From: Branchinecta lynchi
Lineage: Eukaryota > Arthropoda > Branchiopoda > Anostraca > Branchinectidae
Length of the DNA stretch: 64,000 nucleotides
Direction: 5' to 3'
NCBI GenBank assembly: GCA_023053575.1
Contig: JAKZAP010000013.1
Location: forward strand, 3,544,001-3,608,000
The notes under the pieces were generated by a model, which saw only the letters and a program-made list of their open reading frames with translations, made no database searches and was not told the origin of the DNA. The first letter of the stretch is position 1; every line of letters begins with the position of its first letter. The position numbers were made by a program, and so were the translations under genes. Shown here piece after piece: positions 39,894-48,612 of this stretch.

Positions 39894-40571
39894 TTATCCG
39901 GTAAATTTTTCAAAGTTTTTCCTGTACTTAAGGGTTTTATCTTTTATTTTTAAATCTATGAAGAAAAAACCGTAGCCCTTGGTTGCAGCCTCGAATTGTT
40001 TGAGAAATTTTTCATTGTCTATACTGGATACATGGCTTTGTCTTATTAATTTTACTTCTTTTGGATTAGAACACTGAAAGAATGCAAAATAATTGCACTG
40101 GAGCCTTACCACCTTTGGCGTTTTATGATAGCTCTGTGACAAGTAAATAATTGAAGCATTTTTCTTTCTTCCTCTTATGAATAAATCTTCTATTTTCTTC
40201 TGGTCTTTTTCAGTGACAAAATCGTCAAAGATAATCAAGTTTTGGTACTCAGGGTCTAAGTCGTCAACATCGACAATATCATCAAGATTGTTACTTACTG
40301 TTAAGACTTTCGATTTGCATTGTGACTCCAAAGTGGTTAAATTGGTTATAAGGTCTTGATATTTATCTTCTTCAAGATCTTTAGCATACAAGTATATTCG
40401 GTTGAAACAAAGATATTCATAAATTAAATTCAAAAGAAGGTTAGTTTTCCCTGTTCCAGAACTACCACAAATTAAGAGTCTGAATGGCCACTGAGGTGCA
40501 AGGTCGTGCTTATTCTGATAAGTGTTCTTTTCGCTAAAATCATACACTTTGATTGGTGCCTTTTCATTCAT
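39894..40571 (-). CDS. FtsK/HerA-type packaging ATPase (A32-like), Polinton
   Basis: 225 residues, starting in CCTAAATAAATGAAT. Walker A is CGSSGTGKTN (residues 35-44), Walker B LIIFDDF (112-117 plus one), and a Gln-containing sensor IIYLSQSYHKTP follows near residue 146, as in genome-packaging ATPases of the PRD1-adenovirus-Polinton lineage. It would drive DNA into the capsid. The ORF is intact and lies directly downstream of the tandem array at 40598-40952. Confidence 0.88.
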   Translation of the reverse strand: MNEKAPIKVYDFSEKNTYQNKHDLAPQWPFRLLICGSSGTGKTNLLLNLIYEYLCFNRIYLYAKDLEEDKYQDLITNLTTLESQCKSKVLTVSNNLDDIVDVDDLDPEYQNLIIFDDFVTEKDQKKIEDLFIRGRKKNASIIYLSQSYHKTPKVVRLQCNYFAFFQCSNPKEVKLIRQSHVSSIDNEKFLKQFEAATKGYGFFFIDLKIKDKTLKYRKNFEKFTG

Positions 40572-40597
40572 TTATTTAGGAAGAATTTTTCATTATA

Positions 40598-40952
40598 AGA
40601 TTTACTTGAGTATTTTAAGTATATACTTGGATTTATTAAGTAGGTACTTGAAGTTTTTAAGTAGGTACTTGAAGTTTTGAAGTAGGTACTTGATTTTTTT
40701 AAGTAGGTACTTGAAGTTTTTAAGTAGGTACTTGAATTTTTGAAGTAGGTACTTGAATTTTTTAAGTAGGTACTTGATTTTTTTTAAGTAGGTACTTGAG
40801 TATTTTAAGTATATACTTGATTTTTTTAAGTAGGGACTTGATTTTTTTAAGTAGGTACTTGAAGTTTTGAAGTAGGTACTTGATTTTTTTAAAGTAGGTA
40901 CTTGATTTTTTTAAGTAGGTACTTGAAGTTTTTAAGTAGGTACTTGAATTTA
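40598..40952. repeat. Array of about 16 units of a 21-bp near-palindromic repeat
   Basis: Units read AAGTAGGTACTTGAAGTTTT with small variants (two units have AAGTATATACTT). The core AAGTAGGTACTT is close to its own complement. The array fills the space between the ATPase start and the PolB stop. It could be an iteron-type protein-binding site or a replication/packaging element, or just a minisatellite. Confidence 0.9.
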
Positions 40953-43490
40953 ATGTTTATAACCTAAAGGTAAAGTGTGTATTTTATCGCTTGTTACTAT
41001 CCTTTTATCATCCTTAGGATCTAACGCTTTTTTATTCTGTTCTTCTAGAAACATATTGTGCTTGTATGATCTTAAGTTGTACTGGGTTATAGAAAGGTTT
41101 TCCGTTTTACCAAACAGTACATCCTTATAGTTTTGAATCGTAATTTTATCTTTAACGATATTGGTTTTTATTCCTTTTAGTTTTTTGCTAGCTTTTGAAG
41201 GGTCTTGGTTGTCCTTTAAATAAGCATATACTTTTGATCGTAATCCAACAAACTCTGTCATAACCTGTCCACCTAATTCATCTTTCATCATTCCTATCAC
41301 TTTCTTATTTACACTAGGAAACCCATATGGATTATCTTTCGCATAATCAGATGTATCGAACCTCTCATTCAAATCTTGTTTGATATCTTCATAGAAATCT
41401 TCGGTTCGAATGTCGTATATGAAAGAATCAGTGTCCATATAACACAAATCAATTTTATCTCCATATTTAGGCTTCATATAATCATAATGGAATTCATACA
41501 TCAATAACTTGGATAGTTCTAATACAGCAAAGCCGATGTACATTGGTTTGTCTAACTTTATCTTTTCCTTTGACATTCTTGCTACTGAAAAGTTTTCACT
41601 GAATATTATTTCAGATTTAAAGTTGGGTTTCTTTATTATTTTTTCTCTTGTTGTATCATCCGTTATTATTTCCATATCCGCTCGCTTCCTTACGTTTTCC
41701 ATAGTTTTTCCAAAGCAAGCATTATTCATAAGCTTAAAGAAATCCTTTTCAAAATCATTTGTACCTTTAGTTCTAAGTGCTGTGTTGTGGTCTATATATC
41801 CGTTTAAGTAAGCACTTTCAGTGAATCCTAGTATTCTGTGTACTCTTTTCAATATCAAACCTTTTTGTAAATAGAATTCTAGGTTCCTGTGGTGAACTAC
41901 ATAGTTAGTTTTATCTAATACTGTGGTACATAGCTTACCGTTAAAGTGTTCGGGTGCTAATGGTAAATCCTTGTGTAATTCGTGTAGTTCTTTTGGATAT
42001 TCTAAGTCTACCTCATATATAGCACCCACATCTTGTCTCACCGACTTAATCGTAATCACCGACTTGATATGACTTTTCAGATGGTTGTAATACTCGATTG
42101 ATTCATATTCATTCCTTTCTTTCAAATCATCCGGTATGGAAATGAATTGGAAATCATTCGCTGGTAAATCTTGTGACATTGCCCACCCATATAAATTATT
42201 AGCGTCCAAATACATTAAATAATTAGATGGTTTATTCTCATTATAATCACTTGTATATTTATTATTTGCTTTTGCGTATCTTTTTATACATTGGGATACA
42301 CCACCTCTTATTCCTTTTTCTATAAAGGTATACATGTCTTCCTTTGAGAATAACGGTAAGTCTACTTTCGAATGTTTTAGGAAAGCATCCCATGTTAGTC
42401 CTGGAGCTGAGAAGTAATGAAGTGGATCCAGATCATAATTATGTATATACACATTTCTGAAATTCTCTACAACATCCGACAATATTAACACATCACTTTT
42501 TAGGTATAATTTAGTATAATCAAGTAATGTTTCACAGTTAAATTGTTTCCATATAGATACCGCTCTTTTATAATCACTTTTGTCAATACCTTTCCCCGTC
42601 AACCTAGAATAAAAGCTTTCAATGGATGGTAACTTTGTACAATTCATTTTATCGAAACTATCTACGAATTCATAGGGATACACCCCTTTTTTAATTATTT
42701 CTTTGAATTCATCGTCATTTTTGAAGCTGTTAGATGTGAATTTGAAATTCTGTCTTAGATGATTACAAGGTATTTTGCAATCACATGTTGCTAAATTTGC
42801 TGATAGTTTGTCTAAAGATGAAGCCATAAATCTAATTGAATCTATAAACCGCATCTCATATTTTATTTCCGTATCCGCTTTTGTAATAATTATTGATTTT
42901 GAGAATGAGATGAAACTTTCTGCACTTTCAAAAATTCCGTTATCAGGTATCAATTCTCTAACAAATAAATGAGAATCATATTTTGATAAATTATGCATTA
43001 CTACCGGGATATGCCTAGGAATCCTGTATTTCATATTACATTCAGCATGAGCAAATCCCCTATCTTCTCCTGTCATGTGGTCGTGATCAAAGTGAGGATT
43101 TTCAGTAATTTCAGTTGTACAGATGTGACAAGTCTTATTCATTAGATTTTTCCATTTTTCGGTAATTTCTGCATTGGTATAAGTATGGTTTCTTTGTCTG
43201 CTTTCATATTTGTTTGCAATTTCTGTGGATACTTTTGTAACGGTTTTAACAAAATGTTCTGCAGCGTCTTCACCGAAATAATCGTAGTATTTGTTCTGGT
43301 TTGTATCAAAGGAACAGCATACCTGAAATGCGTAAGCAAATGGTTTCTGTTTGGCCACTTTTATTGTTTTCTTCCCGTTTACTTGATTGTACTCTTCGTT
43401 ATAAGACTCAAAGTCGGCTATTATGCAATAAGGTACTTTCATTTGTTTTGCAATATTTTTATATTGTATACTTGAACCTTCAGGAGGCAT
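40950..43490 (-). CDS. polB: Protein-primed-type DNA polymerase B, C-terminal ORF
   Basis: Replicates the element. Exonuclease motifs: DFES (residues 26-29) and HNLSKYD (166-172). Polymerase motifs: YLDANNLYGWAM (about 428), LMNNACFGKTMEN (about 590) and CYMDTDSF (about 685). Between Exo I and Exo II lies CHIC (121-124), DHDHMTG (135-141) and RGFAHAECN, a Cys/His cluster like endonuclease VII/HNH proteins. Upstream of the first ATG the frame stays open through a CxxC...H zinc-finger-like stretch to about 43620, where it meets the 475-codon ORF in another frame. Polinton PolB is usually one ORF, so this gene is broken by a frameshift near 43600. The start ATG used here lacks the TAAATG context. 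Confidence 0.92.
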   Translation of the reverse strand: MPPEGSSIQYKNIAKQMKVPYCIIADFESYNEEYNQVNGKKTIKVAKQKPFAYAFQVCCSFDTNQNKYYDYFGEDAAEHFVKTVTKVSTEIANKYESRQRNHTYTNAEITEKWKNLMNKTCHICTTEITENPHFDHDHMTGEDRGFAHAECNMKYRIPRHIPVVMHNLSKYDSHLFVRELIPDNGIFESAESFISFSKSIIITKADTEIKYEMRFIDSIRFMASSLDKLSANLATCDCKIPCNHLRQNFKFTSNSFKNDDEFKEIIKKGVYPYEFVDSFDKMNCTKLPSIESFYSRLTGKGIDKSDYKRAVSIWKQFNCETLLDYTKLYLKSDVLILSDVVENFRNVYIHNYDLDPLHYFSAPGLTWDAFLKHSKVDLPLFSKEDMYTFIEKGIRGGVSQCIKRYAKANNKYTSDYNENKPSNYLMYLDANNLYGWAMSQDLPANDFQFISIPDDLKERNEYESIEYYNHLKSHIKSVITIKSVRQDVGAIYEVDLEYPKELHELHKDLPLAPEHFNGKLCTTVLDKTNYVVHHRNLEFYLQKGLILKRVHRILGFTESAYLNGYIDHNTALRTKGTNDFEKDFFKLMNNACFGKTMENVRKRADMEIITDDTTREKIIKKPNFKSEIIFSENFSVARMSKEKIKLDKPMYIGFAVLELSKLLMYEFHYDYMKPKYGDKIDLCYMDTDSFIYDIRTEDFYEDIKQDLNERFDTSDYAKDNPYGFPSVNKKVIGMMKDELGGQVMTEFVGLRSKVYAYLKDNQDPSKASKKLKGIKTNIVKDKITIQNYKDVLFGKTENLSITQYNLRSYKHNMFLEEQNKKALDPKDDKRIVTSDKIHTLPLGYKH

Positions 43491-43599
43491 TATAATATCA
43501 GGATCTTCGCAATTATTTTTACTCTCATGTTTTTCATATTGTTCTTCTTTTGTAAAATGCCTTCCGCAAAAAGTGCATAGGTATGTCTTTGTTTTATTT

Positions 43600-45027
43600 T
43601 TAAGAGATTTGACTACCAGCTAATCTGCTCAGATCCTTTACCAGTACATAATGATTATCGAAATATAATAAATTAATAATATGTTTAGCTGTTTTGCCAT
43701 TGATTGTACTTTTTAGTATATGACTTCTGATAATTTTCTCTTTTTCAATTTGAAATAAACAAATCTTAATGTTGTATCCATTTTCAAATTTGTGTATATC
43801 TTTAGTATCCATTGGGAAGTTGGTAACCCCTTCGAAATCAAATTCGTTCTCGTATTGTTTATATTTCGAAATTCTCTCAGCGTTGTCCTTGGTTGGGTAT
43901 AAATGTGCTAAGATGGACCAAAGAAAGCATTTTTGATCTAAATTTTTTATATTTATGCACGCTTTTTTATTTTTTACGAAATCTGGCAGTATTTTAAACG
44001 TTCCTCCCATGTAAGATTCTATTCGTGTCATCCTATAATCAATTCCTTCATACCGACTGAATTGTAGCCCAGATCGAGGGGTATTACTTAAAGAACTAAG
44101 TCTCTTGTTATTATCATCCAAATGATTATGAGCAAGAATGCTATTTTTATTTAAAATCCAAGAAGTACTGTTGTAATATACTACTACTTCTTCATCATTC
44201 TCCTGTCGATGGAAAATAACACGAGTTACAAACTGAACTCTATATTGATTTATTTCGTTCATTCGCCGCTGTATATCTGCGAAAGTAAAAGCAATAAGAG
44301 TATGCTCGTCAACTCCATTACCTTGAACTGAAACGTTTACAGTGAATATATTCTCGCTTTCGCTAAAAATAGTAGGCTGCTGTTCTTCTTCCGTTCTAAA
44401 TACATGATCAGGAATTAATTTTTCTTCTTTAATTTTTTTCTTATTTATGAAGAGAGTTGATAAATCGACTACTTTTTCTTTATTGTCATCACTTCTTTCG
44501 ATTTGAGCTCTAATGATATTACTATTTTTCTTTATAGTATCTTCGTGTTTTTTAATAATATTATTATAGTATTCTCCAACTCTTTTTAGTACTTCTTCTC
44601 GGTTTCCGCGAGTTGATAGGTTCTTGTTTTTCAGAAATTTCTTTAATTCGCTTGTCTCTTTTTCTTTGTTATCATTGTATTCTTGTTTTAGTTTTGTAAT
44701 GGTGATATTATTTTCTCTTATCTCATCTTCCAGAATGGTTCGTAATCTCGGTTCTGGTTTGTAGTCGGATGGTCTGTTCTTATTATGAGTTCTTTCGTTT
44801 CTGCGTTCAATTTTAATTTTATCTTCAGCTATCAAAATATACTTATTAAGATGGTTTATTATATTATTTGTTATTTCATGTTTCTTAGCTCCATTTGTTT
44901 TGATTTTATTAATTTTCGCAGAAGTCCGCAGTTCATTATATGTGTATAGCGATAATCTTTGTATAACCGCTTTGTTGTTTGATATAACCTTTTTACAAAG
45001 CTGAATAACCTCTGCAGTATTCATCAT
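43600..45027 (-). CDS. polB: PolB N-terminal region, separated by a frameshift (475 aa)
   Basis: Starts in CTATTAAATGATG. It has a charged, helical first third with a SAP-like piece (SELKKFLKNKNLSTRGNREE, about residues 126-145), and a C-terminal domain with DQKCFLWSILAHLYP, FPMDTKDIHKFE and LLYFDNHYVLVKDLSRL. This last domain precedes the exonuclease domain in many Polinton PolB proteins and includes a conserved Cys/His pair of unknown role. The ORF stops at SQIS, exactly where the next frame takes over. The two ORFs together match the expected polymerase length of about 1,300 residues. Confidence 0.8.
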   Translation of the reverse strand: MMNTAEVIQLCKKVISNNKAVIQRLSLYTYNELRTSAKINKIKTNGAKKHEITNNIINHLNKYILIAEDKIKIERRNERTHNKNRPSDYKPEPRLRTILEDEIRENNITITKLKQEYNDNKEKETSELKKFLKNKNLSTRGNREEVLKRVGEYYNNIIKKHEDTIKKNSNIIRAQIERSDDNKEKVVDLSTLFINKKKIKEEKLIPDHVFRTEEEQQPTIFSESENIFTVNVSVQGNGVDEHTLIAFTFADIQRRMNEINQYRVQFVTRVIFHRQENDEEVVVYYNSTSWILNKNSILAHNHLDDNNKRLSSLSNTPRSGLQFSRYEGIDYRMTRIESYMGGTFKILPDFVKNKKACINIKNLDQKCFLWSILAHLYPTKDNAERISKYKQYENEFDFEGVTNFPMDTKDIHKFENGYNIKICLFQIEKEKIIRSHILKSTINGKTAKHIINLLYFDNHYVLVKDLSRLAGSQIS

Positions 45028-45251
45028 TTAATAGGGGAACATTTTTATTAATAAATTTCTCCCGTCTGAGTTTTGTCAGCCGTAAAGAAAAGCACTGGTT
45101 TCAGTATGCGTTTCACAGAGCAAGCGTTGTCTATATTCTCTCCAATCAATCAAGAAAGATTCCATACAGTTTAGCAGGTGGCGGATGTGTTCCGAATCGC
45201 GAAACTTTCATTCAATCAAATAATTTCTGAAACAATTTTATTACATAATAA
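45028..45251. promoter_or_regulatory. Divergent intergenic region between the polB block and the plus-strand gene
   Basis: The only divergent gene pair inside the element. Both starts carry the A/T-rich TAAATG context: CTATTAAATG toward the left, CATAATAAATGG toward the right, the latter preceded by CAATTTTATTA. About 220 bp; no other motif recognised. Confidence 0.5.
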
Positions 45252-45671
45252 ATGGAAGAATTAGAAAAGAAAATGTATGTTTACCGTCGCAGTTACAAGT
45301 ACTACAATCGTATAAGTAATAGCTTACTTGTATCCAAATTCCTCTTTTCGGCAGCAGGAATGTCTGCGTTTCTAGTGCTACCTTTAGCTTCTTTAAGTTT
45401 GGGTGCTGTTATCATCGAAATAATTGAAAAGCAGTTAAGCATTGCTGATAGAAAAGCAGAATTTAGGACAAATTACAATTTTTATACTGAGTTGTTCTCA
45501 ATGCTAAAATGCGGACAATTAACAATTGAGGAGGTAATTCAGAGAGAAACAGAGATGCGTAAAACCTTTCGATTTTTTCCTCGCGAAAAATACATGAAAC
45601 AGGTTCGCTTGAATGGTTATAAATATTGTAATAAATCTATAAAAAGTCAAGAGAAATTACCAAACATATAG
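45252..45671 (+). CDS. Two-span membrane protein, SLATT-like (139 aa)
   Basis: It is the only single-copy gene of the element on the plus strand. Start in CATAATAAATGG. A basic, aromatic N-terminus (YRRSYKYYNRIS) is followed by two hydrophobic stretches (LLVSKFLFSAAGMSAFLVL and LASLSLGAVIIEII, about residues 25-60) and a cytosolic helical region (ADRKAEFRTNYNFYTELFSM, EEVIQRETEMRK). This layout resembles SLATT-type two-TM proteins of bacterial defence and of other animal mobile elements. Function unknown. It lies between polB and the right inverted repeat, where Polintons keep accessory genes. Confidence 0.6.
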   Translation: MEELEKKMYVYRRSYKYYNRISNSLLVSKFLFSAAGMSAFLVLPLASLSLGAVIIEIIEKQLSIADRKAEFRTNYNFYTELFSMLKCGQLTIEEVIQRETEMRKTFRFFPREKYMKQVRLNGYKYCNKSIKSQEKLPNI

Positions 45672-45836
45672 TCTATTGCTATACTGAATATTGTTTCCTA
45701 ACTGTCAAACAGATCTTTATTTCATACGCGCATTAATGAGCTGCGTCATTCAAAGGTCTCGCCGTCAATTTGGGATGTAATTACAGTCTCCGGCGTGACT
45801 AACACAATCTCATCTTAACTCGGAAACTTGTGCGAA

Positions 45837-46092
45837 TTGAACAAGGACCCTTGGTGTAGTGGCTCAACGCTCGGCCGAACGTTGACTCATCACCATTCAG
45901 ACCTTCGAATCCCACTGACCGCAGTTTCTGTTTGTCGATAGTGGGATGGTAATAAAAACTTGCGGGTTCCCCGTTCAGGGCCCCCCAGACTAAGGCCACC
46001 TCACCACAAACACTACACCAATCGGGGTGTACCAACATCACACCTCTTAATTTTCAAAGTCTGGGGGTGTGGGGTTTTGCAAAAATATTTTA
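45837..46092 (+). mobile_element. tRNA-derived SINE inside the Polinton
   Basis: RNA polymerase III boxes: A box TGGTGTAGTGG at 45852-45862 and B box CCTTCGAATCC at 45902-45912, about 40 bases apart. A body with GGGCCCCCCAGACTAAGGCC and a T/A-rich end follow. The tRNA-like part does not fold as an intact tRNA (D arm and acceptor are degenerate), so it is a SINE rather than a tRNA gene. Borders are approximate. Confidence 0.65.
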
Positions 46093-46210
46093 TAAAGTTC
46101 AAAATCGGTAATCATCATATCATCATGCAAACTCAGTACTGCGTTTGTATCTATCGCATTTATATGATAAACGTGGTTGGTTTCTATTACCAGATGTTTC
46201 AAAGCGATTG

Positions 46211-46796
46211 GGATTTTTATTTAATAAAATCATCCCCTAATAAATGGAGTCCACAAAGGAAGTCTTGAATACAATCAGAATGAATAAATACAATGAGACA
46301 ATCAGGAAAGAAGAACTAGTGTTAGGTTTGAAATATACTATCGTTAAAATGAGAATTGCTAAGACAAAATATGGTGATAAGTTGGTTGTAGTCATTAATC
46401 ATAATGACAAACCATGTGATTTGTTTATAACACAGAAATATAATGCCATTGCTAACGAATTACTTTTAAAGAAAAATCTGGTTTTGCAGCCTATTGTACG
46501 CGAAAACAAGAACAAAGAAACATATGTGGATTTAGAACTGTTTACTCAGTAATATTTGAATAAAAAATGAAAAATGTAAAAAAAAAAGAAGTAGTAGTAT
46601 ATTGTAGTATTTTATATGTAGTAAAGGGTAATATTCTCATTTCTTGTATCCTTTATTTTGGAAGTAAGAAAATAAAAATGTTCTTAAAAAGGGGGATAAT
46701 TTGGTAAAAAGGATGTTAAAATTTAAGAAATTGATGTTAAACTGGGGTTTTGAAATTGGGGGGAGGGTGAGCCAGAACCCGGTTTATATAACTACT
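46211..46796 (-). repeat. Polinton right terminal inverted repeat (586 bp)
   Basis: Inverted copy of 31034-31619, ending TTATATAACTACT. It carries the second copy of the 102-codon gene in plus orientation. Confidence 0.95.
46244..46552 (+). CDS. Unknown 102-aa protein encoded inside the right inverted repeat
   Basis: Second copy of the gene at 31278-31586, with Thr in place of Ala at residue 32. Start context CCCTAATAAATGG. The frame is intact and ends in TAA before the A10 tract. Not recognised; see the left copy for its features. Confidence 0.75.
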   Translation: MESTKEVLNTIRMNKYNETIRKEELVLGLKYTIVKMRIAKTKYGDKLVVVINHNDKPCDLFITQKYNAIANELLLKKNLVLQPIVRENKNKETYVDLELFTQ

Positions 46797-46802
46797 CGTG
46801 TC
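46797..46802. other. Polinton target-site duplication, right
   Basis: CGTGTC, identical to 31028-31033. Confidence 0.95.
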
Positions 46803-48270
46803 CCCTGTCCCGCAGGACAGTCCTTCTCTTACATCTATGTAGTGTTTCTGGAGCATCTGCAGCAGGGACAAAAATGGTGAAGGTCAGCCTGAAGAAGGAA
46901 CCAAATCCTTCATCCGAGACGATGGACCGGTAACCAAATGTTATGTGTCGTCCCATTTCCGAAGAAAGACAGGACCTGCTGCTGTGGCTGGACATGCTCT
47001 AAAGGCAGAACGTCCTCGAAGACTTCAAAGGTTGCACCACAACGAGCTGCCGAATTGCCAACCATCCATTCTATAATCCACCTTGGCTGTTTAGAAATAG
47101 TTTGTTAGACTGGTCTGTGCCACAAAGGTCTTGGATCAGCAAAGCCTTTTGCCTTCCCTGCACGCGCTATCTAATTTGCACGAGAACAACTTGGCCAATG
47201 GCAGGCTATGAAGTTGTCATCGAATTTATAAAGAGTAAATAGTACTCTATCCAACATCTTCCTGTAGGTCAGATAGCCTGCTAAAAGTGGGGAGCAGAAG
47301 CTGCTATAGCAACTGCTATGCTATCCAACCTATGGAAACCTATTCTTCCGTCACGCTCTTTCTCCCTTTCTCTTTTTTTTTTTTTTGTTTTTTCTAATAA
47401 AGTGGCCCATTACGTCAAGTCATCAGATTTGTCTACGTATTTTATCACCAGCTCTTCGCTGACGTAACAGGAGAACCAACTTCCTTCGTTCCTAAACAAA
47501 GAATGTCGGCTATCCACCCTCGGGTTCGCTGTCGGATAGTACTCTATCCAACATCTTCCCGTAGGTCAGATAGCCTGCTAAAATTGGGGAGCAGAAGCTG
47601 CTTCGCTCCTCCTCCCCTTACGCAGCCCCTCCTGAGCTGTTCAACTGTGTGATTGACCACGTGCTCATCAACCGCTCGCGAAAACACTTACTGGCAGAGT
47701 GCTCCCGGATGTTGACTTCGACGTCGATATCGCGGTGCCGGTGTTGCCCGTTGCCACCGCCACTTGAATCAGCCACGAAGAACCTTTTACAGAGGACGAG
47801 ATCATGAAAGACAGGAGCAGAGCTGCTGAAGACTGCCGTACCTGCAAGTGCAGCATCTGCTAAGATCCTACCAAGGCCCCCACGGCACCCAAGGACACTC
47901 AAAGAAGGTGTTCAAACTGTCTGTCAGCACCAGGGCCAGGAAAAGCTTCTAAACCAACTGAGTTGTCAACCCCCATAATAAAGTGTCTGAAGCAATAGTC
48001 TCTGCCCTCCTTCGAGTGGGCAACTAAAGACTGGAAGCATGGGTTTTAGCAGCTCACACCTGCTACCTACTAATTCACACCTAAGCTCCCTCAGGAGCTT
48101 AATTAGCGTAGTTCAGTAGAGCTTTGATGGAATTAAGGCACAGACTAAATCTCCCGGTTTCAAACCACAACAAATAACATTGCCCTCAGTCCCCAACAAA
48201 TTATTTGCCATGCTACTGTTGCAGCGAGCCTCCAGTATAGTCCATGCTCGAATACATCCATGCCTAGTTA
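46803..48270. other. Right flank of the Polinton, repetitive, no gene supported
   Basis: A 67-bp direct repeat (ATAGTACTCTATCCAACATC...GGGGAGCAGAAGCTGCT) occurs at 47239-47305 and 47536-47602, 297 bp apart, with three differences. The minus ORFs at 47618-47902 show no domain. Confidence 0.5.
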
Positions 48271-48612
48271 GTAAGTAAGTAATTTATTTCCGACCCGCCA
48301 TTTGAAAAGCGGAGTATGTAAAATAAAACAAAAGAATTACATAGAACACAACAGCAAACGTTCGACCAGTGAACAGACCTTCCTAGTTTGACTGTTGTTG
48401 GAAAAACCACGAAACAATAATACGGCCAGTGTTCTTTTCAAGTCTGCATTTTTGGCTGATCACGAAAACTGCCTGCCTTCCAGCGAAGCTATCCAGCCTA
48501 TTCCGGCTGTGTACGAGAGCTTACTAATGGCCAATAGAAGAAACTTAATCCATTCAGGATTGACAGTGGTGTTAGACAAGGATACGCAACAGCTATTGGC
48601 CAGCAGAATGCT
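48270..48612 (+). pseudogene. LINE reverse transcriptase remnant, left piece
   Basis: Near 48566-48612 the plus frame reads GVRQGYATAIGQQNA, the RT motif before the catalytic box (normally GVRQG followed by SP). The sequence resumes after the Gypsy insertion as FCFSDDIVMISGTIEGL at 58182-58236, with SDD in place of ADD. A TAAG-type tail (AGTAAGTAAGTAATTTATTT) lies at 48270 in minus orientation. Confidence 0.6.

Larger units (their letters stand above)
31034..46796. mobile_element. Polinton/Maverick, complete end to end (15,763 bp)
   Basis: Self-synthesising DNA transposon with virus-like genes. Its ends read AGTAGTTATATAAACC and the complement, fitting the AG...CT termini of the family. The flanks CGTGTC at 31028-31033 and 46797-46802 are a perfect 6-bp duplication, the known Polinton length. 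The 586-bp inverted repeats differ at about two sites. Genes (mostly minus strand) include jelly-roll capsid-type proteins, protease, packaging-type ATPase, DDE integrase and PolB: the full Polinton set. Three genes are split by frameshifts, and two later insertions (tandem-repeat element 37144-39380, SINE about 45837-46092) interrupt it. It is probably unable to replicate by itself. Confidence 0.95.

Noticed and set aside
40598..40952. CRISPR-like array
   Set aside because: Units are contiguous with no unique spacers; the DNA is eukaryotic.
45837..45930. Possible tRNA gene
   Set aside because: A and B boxes are present but the acceptor and D arms do not pair; it continues into a SINE body.
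47618..47902. 94-codon minus-strand ORF
   Set aside because: No domain; the overlapping second ORF on the same strand is equally open, showing mere G/C-rich openness.
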